Assembly: GCA_930987725.1 (NCBI GenBank)
Contig: CAKNKY010000001.1
Coordinates: forward strand, 1 to 64,000
DNA length: 64,000 nucleotides
Direction of reading: 5' to 3'
DNA from: an uncultured Anaeromassilibacillus sp.
GTDB lineage: Bacteria; Bacillota; Clostridia; Oscillospirales; Acutalibacteraceae
A program made the position numbers and the translations under genes. Below the pieces are notes generated by a model. The model did not search any database and was not told the DNA's origin. It saw only the letters and a list, made by a program, of their open reading frames with translations. Every line of letters begins with the position of its first letter. Positions within the stretch are counted from its first letter, which is position 1. This document shows, in pieces, positions 45,173-54,541 of this stretch.

Positions 45173-47566
45173 TCATCCTCCTTTTTTATTCTGCACCTGC
45201 CGTTTTTCCTCTTCCGGCACGGCGCTGCCCCGATAAAAGGCGCACAGGGCGCGCGACACCTCCTCCGCCGTGCGGACGGGGACCGGCGTTTGCCAATGCG
45301 CGGGAAACAGGCTGCGATACCCCCACTGGGAAAAACGGGAATCGATGAGCAGCACCGCCCCGCGGTCCGTTTCGGAGCGAATCACCCGGCCCGCGGCCTG
45401 CATGACCTTGTTCATGCCGGGATAGCGATAGGCATAGGAAAAGCCGTCTCCCCGCTCCCGCTCGTAATAAGCGCGCAGCAGCTCCTGATGGCGGCTGACC
45501 TTCGGAAGGCCGACACCGACGATCACCGCGCCGGACAGCCGGTCTCCTACCAGATCCACGCCCTCCGCAAACACGCCGCCCATCACACAGAAGCCGAGCA
45601 GGACGCCGGAGGGACCGGAAGAAAAGCGATCCAGAAAAGCGGCGCGGTCCTCCTCGCTCATGTTCCGCCCCTGACGGATGGTTTCCAGCTCGGGATCGTC
45701 TGCCTCCACGCGGTCCGCCACCGATTCCATGTATTCGTAGGACGGGAAGAAAGAGATCGTGTGGCCGCCGGACCCGCGGGCAAACGAACGGATCAGGGCC
45801 GCAACCGGCTCCACGCTGGCGGCGCGGTCCGCATAGCGCGTGCTGACGCGGTCCGCCTGCAGGAGCAGCAGATTTTCCGGCGGAAACGGCGAGGGGACGG
45901 AGAGCGTGCGCGCCTCCTCCCCGCCGCCCAGAACGGAGACAAAGTAAGCCGGCGGCGAGAGTGTGGCGGAAAAAAGCACAGCAGCCCGGCCTTTTGCCAT
46001 GGAAGCGTCGAGAAAGCGGGACGCATCCAGACAGAGCAGGCGAACGATCATCTCGCTGCCGCGGCGGCGCAGCTGAGCGACATATTCCGGCCCGTAGAGC
46101 TCCGCGATGCGCAGAAAAAAGCGGACGGAAAACCACAGCGAGAGTGTTTCATGCCGAAGCGGATGTTCCCGGTGTGATTCGAGCCACTCGCCGCACTGCA
46201 GGGTGAAGAGCCGGAGTGCAGGCAGAAGTTCTTCCGGGATCTCCGGAAGGGAGGCCGTGCCGTCCTCGCCGCAGAAGGAGCGCAGCGCCAGCAACGCGCT
46301 GTTCAGCCTGCCGAGCACGGCCCACAGCGCTTTCTCGCCCTTCCCCGCCCTCCTGCGCAGGGCCAGCACGTCGGACTTGGCCAGCTCGGCGGTGTACATG
46401 CCGCGGCCTCGGTCCGGCAAGTTGTGCGCCTCGTCAATGAGAAAGACATAATCCCCTTTTTTCTCGGAAAAATATCGTTTCAGATTCACCGTAGGGTCAA
46501 AGAGATAGTTGTAATCACAGATAATCACATCGCACCATTCGGAGAGATCGAGCGCCATCTCAAACGGGCAGACACAGTGTATTTCCGCCGCACGGCTCAC
46601 GGCATCGCGATCCAGGCAGTCCGCGGAGGTGAGGAGTTCATACAGCGCTTCGTTGATCCGGTCATAATGGCCGAGGGCGCGCGGGCAGGAGGACGGCGTG
46701 CACGACGGCGTCTCCAGGCAGCAAATCTTTTCCTTTGCCGTGAGGTGCACGCTCTTGAGATGCAGGCCATGGGCGCGCATGGTGTCGAGGGCGCCGGATG
46801 CCGCACGGCCCGCCACCGTTTTGGCCGTGAGATAAAAAATCTGCCCGGCAAGCCCTTCTCCCATAGCCTTCACGGCGGGAAACAGGGTGGAAATAGTCTT
46901 ACCCACGCCTGTGGGCGCCTGACAGAACAGCCGCTTGCCGTCGCGCACGGCGCGGTACACAGCCGCGGCTATCTGGCGCTGGCCCGGACGGAACTGCGGG
47001 AAGGGAAAGGCAAGCGCTTTGGCGGAAGCATCCCGTGTTTCACGCCATTCGCCGCGAAACCGCACCCACGGCGCATACTGATGCAGAAGCCCGTGAAAAA
47101 AGGCCGCCAACTCCCCGGCTTCAAAAGGCTGCTGCAGGCGGAGCAGCTCGCCGCTCTCCGCCTGGCAATAGGTGAGGCGCACGGCCACACGCTCCGCCTG
47201 CGCCTCGCAGGCATAAAAATAGGCGTAGCATTTGGCCTGCGCCCAATGGAGCGGATCGCCCCCGCGCGGCAGGCGGGAAAGCGAAAGGGAGACCGTTTTG
47301 ATTTCATCGATCACAGGGGTGCCGTCCTGTTCAAAAAGGCCGTCGGCACGGCCTTCCACGGTATAGCGAATCTTCTCCCACTCTTCCGTGTGGGAAAAGG
47401 GAACCTCCGCACGGTAGGAATCTCCGGCCTCCTTCTGCAGGCGGCGGTGAATCCTAGCGCCTTCCAGCGCGCGTTCGTAGGAAGCGACGCCTTCCCCGCT
47501 TTCCAAATTCCCGCTGCGCAGCAGAAATTCCACGAGCCTGCGCACGGAAACGCGGATTTCCGTCAT
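45173..47566 (-). CDS. PD-(D/E)XK nuclease - XPD/DinG-type helicase fusion
   Basis: A 797-residue protein. An N-terminal nuclease-like region has GRADG (Asp75) and IDEIK (Asp87-Glu88-x-Lys90), the PD-(D/E)XK core. It is followed by a superfamily 2 helicase: Walker A QAPTGVGKTISTLFPAV near residue 220, DEAH in VFLIDEAHNLPDRG, and motif VI QAAGRVIRSETDRG. Four Cys for an Fe-S cluster are seen in CCLETPSCTPSSCPR and HCVCPF. It is probably a 5'-3' DNA helicase in repair. GGGAGGGAG precedes the ATG. Confidence 0.88.
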   Translation of the reverse strand: MTEIRVSVRRLVEFLLRSGNLESGEGVASYERALEGARIHRRLQKEAGDSYRAEVPFSHTEEWEKIRYTVEGRADGLFEQDGTPVIDEIKTVSLSLSRLPRGGDPLHWAQAKCYAYFYACEAQAERVAVRLTYCQAESGELLRLQQPFEAGELAAFFHGLLHQYAPWVRFRGEWRETRDASAKALAFPFPQFRPGQRQIAAAVYRAVRDGKRLFCQAPTGVGKTISTLFPAVKAMGEGLAGQIFYLTAKTVAGRAASGALDTMRAHGLHLKSVHLTAKEKICCLETPSCTPSSCPRALGHYDRINEALYELLTSADCLDRDAVSRAAEIHCVCPFEMALDLSEWCDVIICDYNYLFDPTVNLKRYFSEKKGDYVFLIDEAHNLPDRGRGMYTAELAKSDVLALRRRAGKGEKALWAVLGRLNSALLALRSFCGEDGTASLPEIPEELLPALRLFTLQCGEWLESHREHPLRHETLSLWFSVRFFLRIAELYGPEYVAQLRRRGSEMIVRLLCLDASRFLDASMAKGRAAVLFSATLSPPAYFVSVLGGGEEARTLSVPSPFPPENLLLLQADRVSTRYADRAASVEPVAALIRSFARGSGGHTISFFPSYEYMESVADRVEADDPELETIRQGRNMSEEDRAAFLDRFSSGPSGVLLGFCVMGGVFAEGVDLVGDRLSGAVIVGVGLPKVSRHQELLRAYYERERGDGFSYAYRYPGMNKVMQAAGRVIRSETDRGAVLLIDSRFSQWGYRSLFPAHWQTPVPVRTAEEVSRALCAFYRGSAVPEEEKRQVQNKKGG

Positions 47567-47647
47567 CTTGCTCCCTCCTCCCGTTTTTTACAAGTATAGC
47601 ACAAAAAAGCCTCTTTCGCAGAGAGAAAAATTTAGCCGCGGAATCTG

Positions 47648-47676
47648 TTGTCTTTTCTGCAGCGATCCCCTATAAT
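47648..47676 (+). promoter_or_regulatory. Promoter of the DUF1846 gene
   Basis: TTGTCT (47648-47653), a 17-base spacer and TATAAT (47671-47676). It leaves a leader of about 160 bases in which no known riboswitch was recognised. Confidence 0.72.
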
Positions 47677-47842
47677 GGAGAAAAGTATGCATGGGAACGA
47701 TGCGAAGAACGGAAAAAACAAAACAGAGACCCGGCTTTCCCGCTGTGCAGCCGATCGGCGGATTCTGCGGCGTGTTTTCTTTGCGAAGAAAACCCGCCGT
47801 TTGCTGTGTGCGGGCGTTTAGCCGGAGAACAACGGAGGGCAC

Positions 47843-49330
47843 ATGAATAAAATCGGTTTTGACAACAACAAGTACCTTGAAATTCAATCTCAGCACATCC
47901 GGCAGCGGATCGCCCAGTTTGACAACAAGCTGTATCTGGAAATGGGCGGCAAGCTGTTCGATGATTTTCACGCGTCGCGCGTGCTTCCCGGTTTCTTGCC
48001 GGACAGCAAGATCAAGATGCTGATGCAGCTTGCGGACCAGGTGGAGATTGTCATCGTCATCAACGCCTCCGACATTGAAAAGAACAAAATTCGCGGCGAC
48101 ATCGGCATCACCTACGATGCCGACGTACTCCGCTTGATCGACGCGTTCCGCGGGAACGGCCTTTATGTGGGCAGCGTCGTCATCGCACAGTATTCCGGCC
48201 AGACAACGGCGGAAGCTTTCCGCAAAAGACTGGAATCCCTGGGGGTGCGCGTCTTTATCCATTATCCGATTGAAGGATACCCCTCGAACATTCCGCTCAT
48301 TGTGAGCGACGACGGTTTCGGCCGCAACGAATATGTGGAGACGAGCCGCCCGCTCGTGGTGGTGACAGCCCCCGGCCCCGGCAGCGGAAAGATGGCGACG
48401 TGTCTCTCGCAGCTTTACCATGAGTTCCGCCGCGGTGTAAAAGCAGGCTACGCAAAATTTGAAACCTTCCCCATCTGGAACCTGCCGCTCAGCCACCCCG
48501 TGAACCTGGCCTATGAGGCGGCCACCGCCGATCTGAACGATGTGAACATGATCGACCCCTTCCATCTGGAGGCGTACAACAAGACGGCCGTGAACTACAA
48601 CCGCGACGTGGAAGCTTTCCCGGTGCTCAACGCAATCCTGGAAAAGATCTCCGGCACAAGCCCGTATAAATCCCCCACAGACATGGGCGTGAACATGGCG
48701 GGCTCCTGCATTGTGGACGACGAGGCCTGTCAGGCCGCCTCCTGCCAGGAGATCATCCGCCGGTATTATCAGACCATGTGCGACATGCGCCTGGGCCGTG
48801 CGGAGGAATCGGCCGTCGTCAAAATAGAAATGCTTATGGGCCGCGCCGGCGTTTCCGTGGCAGACCGGCCCGTTGTGACTGCCGCGCTCCGGCGCGCGGA
48901 GGAGACCGAAATGCCCGCCGTGGCAATCGAGCTGCCGGACGGCAGCATCATCACCGGCAAGACAACGCCGCTGCTCGGCGCTTCCGCCGCCGCATTGCTC
49001 AACTCTCTCAAGGCGCTCGGCGGCATTAACCATAAGATCCTTCTCATCTCCCCCACCGTCATCGAGCCAATTCAAAACCTGAAGACGAAGCATTTGGGCA
49101 ACCACAACCCGCGCCTGCACACTGATGAAGTGCTTATCGCCCTCTCGATCAGCGCGGCCATGAACCCTGTGGCAGGCCTGGCGCTTGAACAGCTTTCCAA
49201 GCTGAGCGGCTGCGAAGCGCACTCGAGCGTGATCCTCTCCAATGTGGACGACAACACGTTCCGCAAGCTCGGAGTCCGCATGACGTGCGAACCGAAATAC
49301 CAGACCAAAAAGCTGTATCACAAGCGCTGA
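47843..49330 (+). CDS. DUF1846-family protein
   Basis: A 495-residue conserved cytosolic protein. The family N-terminus [19 protein letters not shown] and the segment [20 protein letters not shown] (near residue 175), which looks like a phosphate-binding loop, are clear, as is the block [23 protein letters not shown]1846 proteins are widespread in anaerobes and Streptococci; their chemistry was not known to me with certainty. ACGGAGGG precedes the ATG. The gene is co-transcribed with the next one (24-base gap). Confidence 0.92.
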   Translation: MNKIGFDNNKYLEIQSQHIRQRIAQFDNKLYLEMGGKLFDDFHASRVLPGFLPDSKIKMLMQLADQVEIVIVINASDIEKNKIRGDIGITYDADVLRLIDAFRGNGLYVGSVVIAQYSGQTTAEAFRKRLESLGVRVFIHYPIEGYPSNIPLIVSDDGFGRNEYVETSRPLVVVTAPGPGSGKMATCLSQLYHEFRRGVKAGYAKFETFPIWNLPLSHPVNLAYEAATADLNDVNMIDPFHLEAYNKTAVNYNRDVEAFPVLNAILEKISGTSPYKSPTDMGVNMAGSCIVDDEACQAASCQEIIRRYYQTMCDMRLGRAEESAVVKIEMLMGRAGVSVADRPVVTAALRRAEETEMPAVAIELPDGSIITGKTTPLLGASAAALLNSLKALGGINHKILLISPTVIEPIQNLKTKHLGNHNPRLHTDEVLIALSISAAMNPVAGLALEQLSKLSGCEAHSSVILSNVDDNTFRKLGVRMTCEPKYQTKKLYHKR

Positions 49331-49354
49331 ACCGCCGGAAAGGAAGGGACCCCC

Positions 49355-49852
49355 ATGAAACAGGCCAGAATTGCCGACTCCGCCTATGTCGCCCCGGGTG
49401 CTCAGATTGTGGGAGACGTCACACTGGGTGAACAGAGCTCCGTTTGGTATAACGCCGTTCTGCGAGGCGACTGCGCACCCATCACTGTGGGCTGCCGCAC
49501 CAATCTGCAGGACGGCGTGACGGTGCACTGCACAGAAGGTGTTCCCACTGTGGTGGGAAACGGTGTGACGGTGGGCCACAATGCCATCCTGCACAGCTGC
49601 ACGGTGGGCAATGACTCGCTGATCGGCATGGGATCCATCGTGCTCGACGGCGCGCAGATCGGCAAGGAATGTTTGATCGGCGCCGGGGCGGTCGTCACGC
49701 CGCGCACCGTGATCCCGGACGGCAGCCTGGCCGTGGGATTTCCCGCACGCGTCAAACGCCAGCTTTCCGAGGAGGAACGGCGCAGCCTGCGCGAGAACGC
49801 AGCGGAATACCTGGCGCTCTCCGCCGAGGCGCTGGGGGAAAATCCGCGCTGA
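49355..49852 (+). CDS. Gamma-carbonic-anhydrase-like hexapeptide protein
   Basis: A 165-residue left-handed beta-helix protein of the YrdA/gamma-CA group. Zinc ligands are seen as His in DGVTVHCTEG and in NGVTVGHNAILHSCT, and the Arg/Asp pair in AVLRGDCAPITVG is conserved. Many family members bind metal but have unproven anhydrase activity. It follows DUF1846 by 24 bases with an own GGAAGGGA site, and ends at a strong terminator. Confidence 0.9.
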   Translation: MKQARIADSAYVAPGAQIVGDVTLGEQSSVWYNAVLRGDCAPITVGCRTNLQDGVTVHCTEGVPTVVGNGVTVGHNAILHSCTVGNDSLIGMGSIVLDGAQIGKECLIGAGAVVTPRTVIPDGSLAVGFPARVKRQLSEEERRSLRENAAEYLALSAEALGENPR

Positions 49853-49862
49853 AAGAAAACCG

Positions 49863-49899
49863 AAAGGCCCTGCGGCAAAACGCCGCAGGGCCCTTTCTT
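49863..49899. terminator. Terminator between the gamma-CA and phoR genes
   Basis: AAAGGCCCTGCGGC pairs with GCCGCAGGGCCCTTT around a short A-rich loop, followed by CTTTTC. It lies between convergent genes. Confidence 0.88.
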
Positions 49900-49924
49900 T
49901 TCCCAGAATGCAGGGCGTACGCTT

Positions 49925-51292
49925 TTATGACGCCTTTTTCGGCAGCTCCACGGTGAACACGGAGCCCTTTCCCATCTCGCTTTGCAGGGAAAGCCGGCCG
50001 CCATACAGCACAACGATATGCTTGACAATGGCAAGGCCAAGGCCCGTGCCGCCGTTTGTGCGCGCTCTCCCCTTCTGCACCCGATAGAAACGCTCGAAGA
50101 CACGGCTCTGGCACTCTTCCGGGATGCCGATGCCGGTATCAGCAACGGTGATTTTCACCATTTCCGGCTCATCCTCCAGAGAAACAGACACGCTGCCGCC
50201 CGGCTCGTTGTATTTGACGCCGTTCTCCATCAGGTTCAGCAGCAGCTCCTTGAGTCGGTCAAACGGGATAGCGGCGGAGAGATGCATCCCCTCCACCTTC
50301 AGGGAGATATTGGCCTTCTGCGCAACAGGCGCCAGGAAATTGGCTACCTCATTGGCCGTGTCGAGCACATCGGAGGATTCCTCGCACTGTTCGATGGCAA
50401 CGCTCTCCAGCTCCGAAACCTTGAGAATGTCGTTGATGAGATCAATGAGGCGATCCACCTCAACGCCGATCATCGTGAGGAACCGCTTTTGATCTTCCGG
50501 TGACGTAACCATGCCGGAAGCCAGCATATCGGTGAAACCCTTGATGCTGGTGAGAGGTGTTTTCAGCTCATGGGACACATTGGCCGTGAATTCGGAGCGG
50601 ATTCCCTCCGCCCGCTTGAGCTCCGTCACATCCGAAATCAGGATGGAAGCGCCCACCGGCTTGTCCTCGTATTTCTGGCCGGCCACGGGCGTGAGGAAGA
50701 AGCGCAGACTGCGTCCCTGGCGGCGCGGGTGCTGCATGTCGATGACGGCGGCCTCCCGGTTCTCCTGCAGGCGGCCAATTGCCTTTTTCAGGCGCCTGCT
50801 GTGAATGTAGGTGGTGATGTCAGCATTTTCGGCATCCGCCGGCAGATGGAAGAGTTTGCGCGCCGCGCGGTTGCTCGTGATCAGATCGCCCTTTTCATCG
50901 AGCAGCACGACACCCTCATCCATGCAGTCGAGGATCAGGTTCACCTTGTCACGCTCCTGGGTGAGGCCGTGCAGATAGCCTTCCAGTTTTTCGATGGAGC
51001 GAAAGAGGGGGATATACTCGTCTTCGGTCTCGTTCCAGTCCACAGCGTAGACGCCCCCCTCCGACACGGTGCGCAGCGCCTGCTCCGCCTGGTTAAGCGG
51101 CGCGGTAAACTTTCCTGTGAGAACGACAGACAGCCGCCAGCACAGCAGAAGCGCCAACACAAGGGCAGCTGCCATGGCAAGCGCGAAAATCCAGCTGCGC
51201 CCCGGCTGGATGACCGGCGCTGCAAACAGGCCGCACAGGGCGATTGCAGCCGCCGATGCAGTCGCCAGCGTAAGAAAGATGCGTTTTTTCAA
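49925..51292 (-). CDS. phoR: Phosphate sensor histidine kinase PhoR
   Basis: A 455-residue kinase. Two N-terminal membrane helices (about residues 8-27 and 35-53) are joined by only a few residues, so there is no real extracellular sensor domain. A HAMP-like linker and a PAS domain (about 110-220) follow. The phospho-His is in FTANVSHELKTPLTSIKGF, then come N-box LLNLMENGVKYNEP, G1 VADTGIGIPEE and G2 GGTGLGLAIVKHIV. The start is TTG 51292 after GGAGGGAC. It probably reads phosphate state through PhoU and Pst. Confidence 0.94.
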   Translation of the reverse strand: MKKRIFLTLATASAAAIALCGLFAAPVIQPGRSWIFALAMAAALVLALLLCWRLSVVLTGKFTAPLNQAEQALRTVSEGGVYAVDWNETEDEYIPLFRSIEKLEGYLHGLTQERDKVNLILDCMDEGVVLLDEKGDLITSNRAARKLFHLPADAENADITTYIHSRRLKKAIGRLQENREAAVIDMQHPRRQGRSLRFFLTPVAGQKYEDKPVGASILISDVTELKRAEGIRSEFTANVSHELKTPLTSIKGFTDMLASGMVTSPEDQKRFLTMIGVEVDRLIDLINDILKVSELESVAIEQCEESSDVLDTANEVANFLAPVAQKANISLKVEGMHLSAAIPFDRLKELLLNLMENGVKYNEPGGSVSVSLEDEPEMVKITVADTGIGIPEECQSRVFERFYRVQKGRARTNGGTGLGLAIVKHIVVLYGGRLSLQSEMGKGSVFTVELPKKAS

Positions 51293-51347
51293 TCCTGTCC
51301 CTCCAAAGCAAAAAGGCCGCCGGCCTCTCAGCCGCAGCCTTCGTCAT

Positions 51348-52016
51348 TCAGTTCATCTTATATCCCACACCCCGCACTGTGGAGATGATATCGTCGCCCA
51401 GCTTCTGCCGCAATGTTTTCACGTGCATATCCACTGTGCGCGTTTCGCCGGTGTAGTCGTAATCCCACACCGTCTGCAAAATGTCGTCCCGTGAAAACAC
51501 GACACCGCGATGGGCGGCCAGCAAGCGGAGCAATTCAAATTCTTTATATGTGAGATCCACCTTCACGCCATCCTGCGTGACCTCGCGCGCCGCGGGATCG
51601 ATGCGGATATTGCTGCACACGATCACCTGCTTGTCTTCACGATAGGTACGCCTGAGCACTGCCTTGACGCGGGCCTGCAGTTCCATAATGCCGAACGGTT
51701 TCACCACGTAATCATCGGCACCGCTTTCCAGGCCGGTGACACGGTCGATCTCTGAGCTTCGCGCCGTGAGCATGATGACAGGAACTTCCTCCGTAGCCTT
51801 TCCCACGCGCAGGCGGTGCAGGATTTCCAGGCCGTCCATACCGGGAAGCATGATATCCAATATGCAAAGGGCAGGGCAGACGCTCCAGTCTTCCGCTTCA
51901 AAAAGTGCCTCACCCGATTCATAGGCGTGCACCTCATAACCGACGGACTGAAAATAATAGCGGAGCATTTCGCGAATGCTTTCGTCATCCTCCACTACTA
52001 CGATAAACTTAGACAT
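51348..52016 (-). CDS. phoP: Phosphate-response regulator PhoP/PhoB
   Basis: A 222-residue OmpR-type regulator. The receiver domain has VVEDDES, the phospho-Asp in CILDIMLPGMDGLE and Lys in VVKPFGIMELQ. The C-terminal winged helix has LTYKEFELLRLLAAHRGVVF and VDMHVKTLRQKLGDD. ATG 52016 has GGGAGGA upstream. With phoR it forms the regulator of the pst operon just upstream, and it has its own promoter. Confidence 0.95.
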   Translation of the reverse strand: MSKFIVVVEDDESIREMLRYYFQSVGYEVHAYESGEALFEAEDWSVCPALCILDIMLPGMDGLEILHRLRVGKATEEVPVIMLTARSSEIDRVTGLESGADDYVVKPFGIMELQARVKAVLRRTYREDKQVIVCSNIRIDPAAREVTQDGVKVDLTYKEFELLRLLAAHRGVVFSRDDILQTVWDYDYTGETRTVDMHVKTLRQKLGDDIISTVRGVGYKMN

Positions 52017-52083
52017 GCGATGGTCCTCCCTCGATACCCGCACCCGGAAATGGTTCCCCTCATGCCGGCCCCGTTCGATTTTT

Positions 52084-52112
52084 ATGATAGTACATCTCAC
52101 GCTTTTGCACAA
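52084..52112 (-). promoter_or_regulatory. Internal promoter of phoP-phoR
   Basis: Minus strand TTGTGC (52112-52107), a 17-base spacer and TATCAT (52089-52084), in the 170-base gap after phoU. It would allow basal phoPR expression apart from pst induction. Confidence 0.65.
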
Positions 52113-52186
52113 GAGGAAGTTTCGTTTTCTGTCAGGTACGAGAAATGTGAAAAAAAGAGCACAGGAAAACAGTGAAAAACGCCCAA

Positions 52187-52837
52187 TCAGTTCGTCGGCT
52201 GAATCTCGCCCGTGACGCAATAGGTGGCCCACTGCGCGATGTTCACGGCGTGGTCCGCAATGCGCTCGAAATACTTCGCAATGATGATCAGGTCAATGCT
52301 CTGATCCGCTTCCTGACGGTCCCCCAGAATGGAGTTGATCAGCTCGCCCTTCACCTTAAGGAAGAGCTCATCCACCTCGTCGTCCATCCGCACGACAGCC
52401 TGAGCGGACTCGGCGTTCTGATCCACATACGCGGCGATGGACTGCTTGACCATCACACCTGCCTTCTGCGCCATGGCGCGGATGTCCTCCGCTTTCACAA
52501 CGCGGCCGTGGTTGGTGAGCAGATGCGCCATCTCGGCAACATTGGCGCATTGATCGCCGATGCGCTGCAGATCCGTGACCATTTTCAGAGCGGCGGAAAT
52601 GGTGCGGAGGTCCCGCGCGACAGGCTGCTGGCGAAGCAGCAGCTTCAGGCAGCGGTTCTCGATATCGCGCTCCATCTGATCGAGCGTTTTGGTGATGGTC
52701 TGCGTTTCGGCGACGGCATCGCTGTTCAGGTCTTCGAGCGAGGAGGTGACGGTGTCAATCGCATCTTCTGCGGCGAAAGCCATCTCCGTGAGCAGCTTGC
52801 CAAGCTCCTGCAGCTCGTTATCGTAATTTTTTCTCAT
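52187..52837 (-). CDS. phoU: Phosphate regulator PhoU
   Basis: A 216-residue all-helical protein with two PhoU repeats. Conserved stretches are MRKNYDNELQELGKLLTEMA, RQQPVARDLRTISAALK and IIIAKYFERIADHAVNIAQW. It connects the Pst transporter to PhoR and dampens signalling when phosphate is plentiful. The position between pstB and phoP is standard. Confidence 0.96.
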   Translation of the reverse strand: MRKNYDNELQELGKLLTEMAFAAEDAIDTVTSSLEDLNSDAVAETQTITKTLDQMERDIENRCLKLLLRQQPVARDLRTISAALKMVTDLQRIGDQCANVAEMAHLLTNHGRVVKAEDIRAMAQKAGVMVKQSIAAYVDQNAESAQAVVRMDDEVDELFLKVKGELINSILGDRQEADQSIDLIIIAKYFERIADHAVNIAQWATYCVTGEIQPTN

Positions 52838-52894
52838 TCGATCTACATCCCCTCTTGTCCGGCAGGGCCGGACGATGATTCAGGCCGCGGCGGC

Positions 52895-53656
52895 TCAGCC
52901 GAAACGTCCCGTGATATAGTCCTCCGTGCGCTTATCCTTCGGCATGGAGAACAGCTGCGTCGTGTCGCCGAATTCAATCAGCTGGCCGAGCAGGAAAAAG
53001 GCGCATTTGTCTGAAATACGCACGGCCTGCTGCATATTATGCGTCACGATCACAATCGTATATTCCTTTTTCAGATCGAGGATCAGATCCTCGATCTTCG
53101 AGGTTGAAATCGGGTCAAGAGCGGAGGTTGCCTCATCCATGAGGAGCACGTCGGGCTCCACCGCGAGGGCACGGGCAATGCAGATGCGCTGCTGCTGGCC
53201 GCCGGAAAGCGAGAGCGCCGGCTTTTTCAGGCGATCGCTGACTTCATCCCAGATGGCCGCGCCACGCAGGGATTTCTCCACGATTTCGTCGAGCTTTTTC
53301 TTGCTGCGGATGCCGTGCGTGCGCGGGCCGTATGCAATATTGTCGTAAATACTCATCGGAAACGGGTTTGGCTTCTGAAACACCATGCCCACATGGCGGC
53401 GCAGCCAGGTGACGTCGAGCTTGGGGTCATAGATATTATGGCCGCGGTACTCCACGGTGCCCTCAATTTTGATGTTCGGCACGAGATCGTTCATACGGTT
53501 GAGCGTTTTCAGGAATGTGGACTTGCCGCAGCCGGAGGGACCGATCAGAGCCGTGACCTGATGTTCGGGAATCTCGATGTCAATCCCCTTGAGCGCATGG
53601 TTTTCTCCGTAATATAAATTCAAATCCTTTGCGGAAATAATCGTGCTAGCTTCCAT
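52895..53656 (-). CDS. pstB: Phosphate ABC transporter ATPase
   Basis: A 253-residue ATPase: Walker [21 protein letters not shown], signature [17 protein letters not shown], Walker [14 protein letters not shown]. It powers uptake through PstA/PstC. GGAAGGTGAG precedes the ATG. Confidence 0.98.
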   Translation of the reverse strand: MEASTIISAKDLNLYYGENHALKGIDIEIPEHQVTALIGPSGCGKSTFLKTLNRMNDLVPNIKIEGTVEYRGHNIYDPKLDVTWLRRHVGMVFQKPNPFPMSIYDNIAYGPRTHGIRSKKKLDEIVEKSLRGAAIWDEVSDRLKKPALSLSGGQQQRICIARALAVEPDVLLMDEATSALDPISTSKIEDLILDLKKEYTIVIVTHNMQQAVRISDKCAFFLLGQLIEFGDTTQLFSMPKDKRTEDYITGRFG

Positions 53657-53671
53657 GTTCTCACCTTCCGT

Positions 53672-54520
53672 TTATCTTTTCAGCTTTGTGCCTGCAACCT
53701 TCGCGCAGATGTTGAGCAGAAGGGCCAGGACCATGAGAATGGCGGCAATGGCAAACCCGACCTGAAGCTCGCCGCGCTCCGAAACATACATGTAAAGCGC
53801 CACGGAGAGCGTGCCGCCGGAGGAATTCAGCGTCTGCTGCAGGCTGTTGGAGAGCACCGAGGCGCTGCCGGCCGTGAACAGCAGGGCGGCGGATTCCCCC
53901 AAAATTCGCCCGATTGCCAGAATAAAGCCCGTGACGATGCCTTCAATGGAGCAGGGAAGGACAACGGTGCGGATCATATGCCATTTGCCGCTGCCTAAAC
54001 CGAGGGCAGCCTCGCGGTAGCTTTGCGGCACGGATTTCAGGCTTTCCTGCGTAGTGCGGATGATGGTGGGCAGCACCATGATGACCATGGTGAAAATGCC
54101 GGCGCGGATGCTGCCGCCCCAGCCGAGCAGCTCGCAGAAAAACAGCATGCCGACCAGGCCGTAAAGAATGGACGGGATGCCGGTGAGCGTTTCCGCGGCA
54201 AATTCGATCACGGAGACCACGCGCTTGTTCTTTGCATATTCCGTGAGGTAAACGGCCGCTCCCGTGCCCAGCGGGAGCACAATCAGGCAGGTGCCGAGGA
54301 TCAGGCAAAGCGTGTTGATGAGATTCGGGAGAATACCGATCGTGTCATTGCGGAAGCTGGGCTCCGTGGAGAGCAGATGCCAGGTAATGTTCGGGAAGCC
54401 GTTGACAAAAATATATCCGATCAGGAGCAGGAGCAGCAGGCAGGTGATCGAGGCGCAGACCCACAGGAGGATGCGCAGGCCCCTGTCATAGAGCACTCTT
54501 TTTTTTGATTTTTGTTCCAT
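53672..54520 (-). CDS. pstA: Phosphate ABC transporter permease PstA
   Basis: A 282-residue six-helix permease with the EAA-like loop SLKSVPQSYREAALGLGSGK and the family segment AAETLTGIPSILYGLVGMLF. ATG 54520 was chosen because AAAGGAG directly abuts the earlier ATG at 54529. It follows pstC by 21 bases. Confidence 0.96.
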   Translation of the reverse strand: MEQKSKKRVLYDRGLRILLWVCASITCLLLLLLIGYIFVNGFPNITWHLLSTEPSFRNDTIGILPNLINTLCLILGTCLIVLPLGTGAAVYLTEYAKNKRVVSVIEFAAETLTGIPSILYGLVGMLFFCELLGWGGSIRAGIFTMVIMVLPTIIRTTQESLKSVPQSYREAALGLGSGKWHMIRTVVLPCSIEGIVTGFILAIGRILGESAALLFTAGSASVLSNSLQQTLNSSGGTLSVALYMYVSERGELQVGFAIAAILMVLALLLNICAKVAGTKLKR

Positions 54521-54541
54521 CGTATCCATCTCCTTTCGCCG

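Noticed and set aside
47691..47846. A 51-codon leader frame before the DUF1846 gene, ending with ATGA overlap
   Set aside because: Its only ribosome-like site (GGAG at 47677-47680) lies upstream of the predicted transcript start, and the peptide has no recognisable feature.
47588..49594. A 668-codon minus-strand frame opposite the DUF1846 gene
   Set aside because: It is antisense to a conserved gene with its own promoter; composition is typical of a shadow frame.
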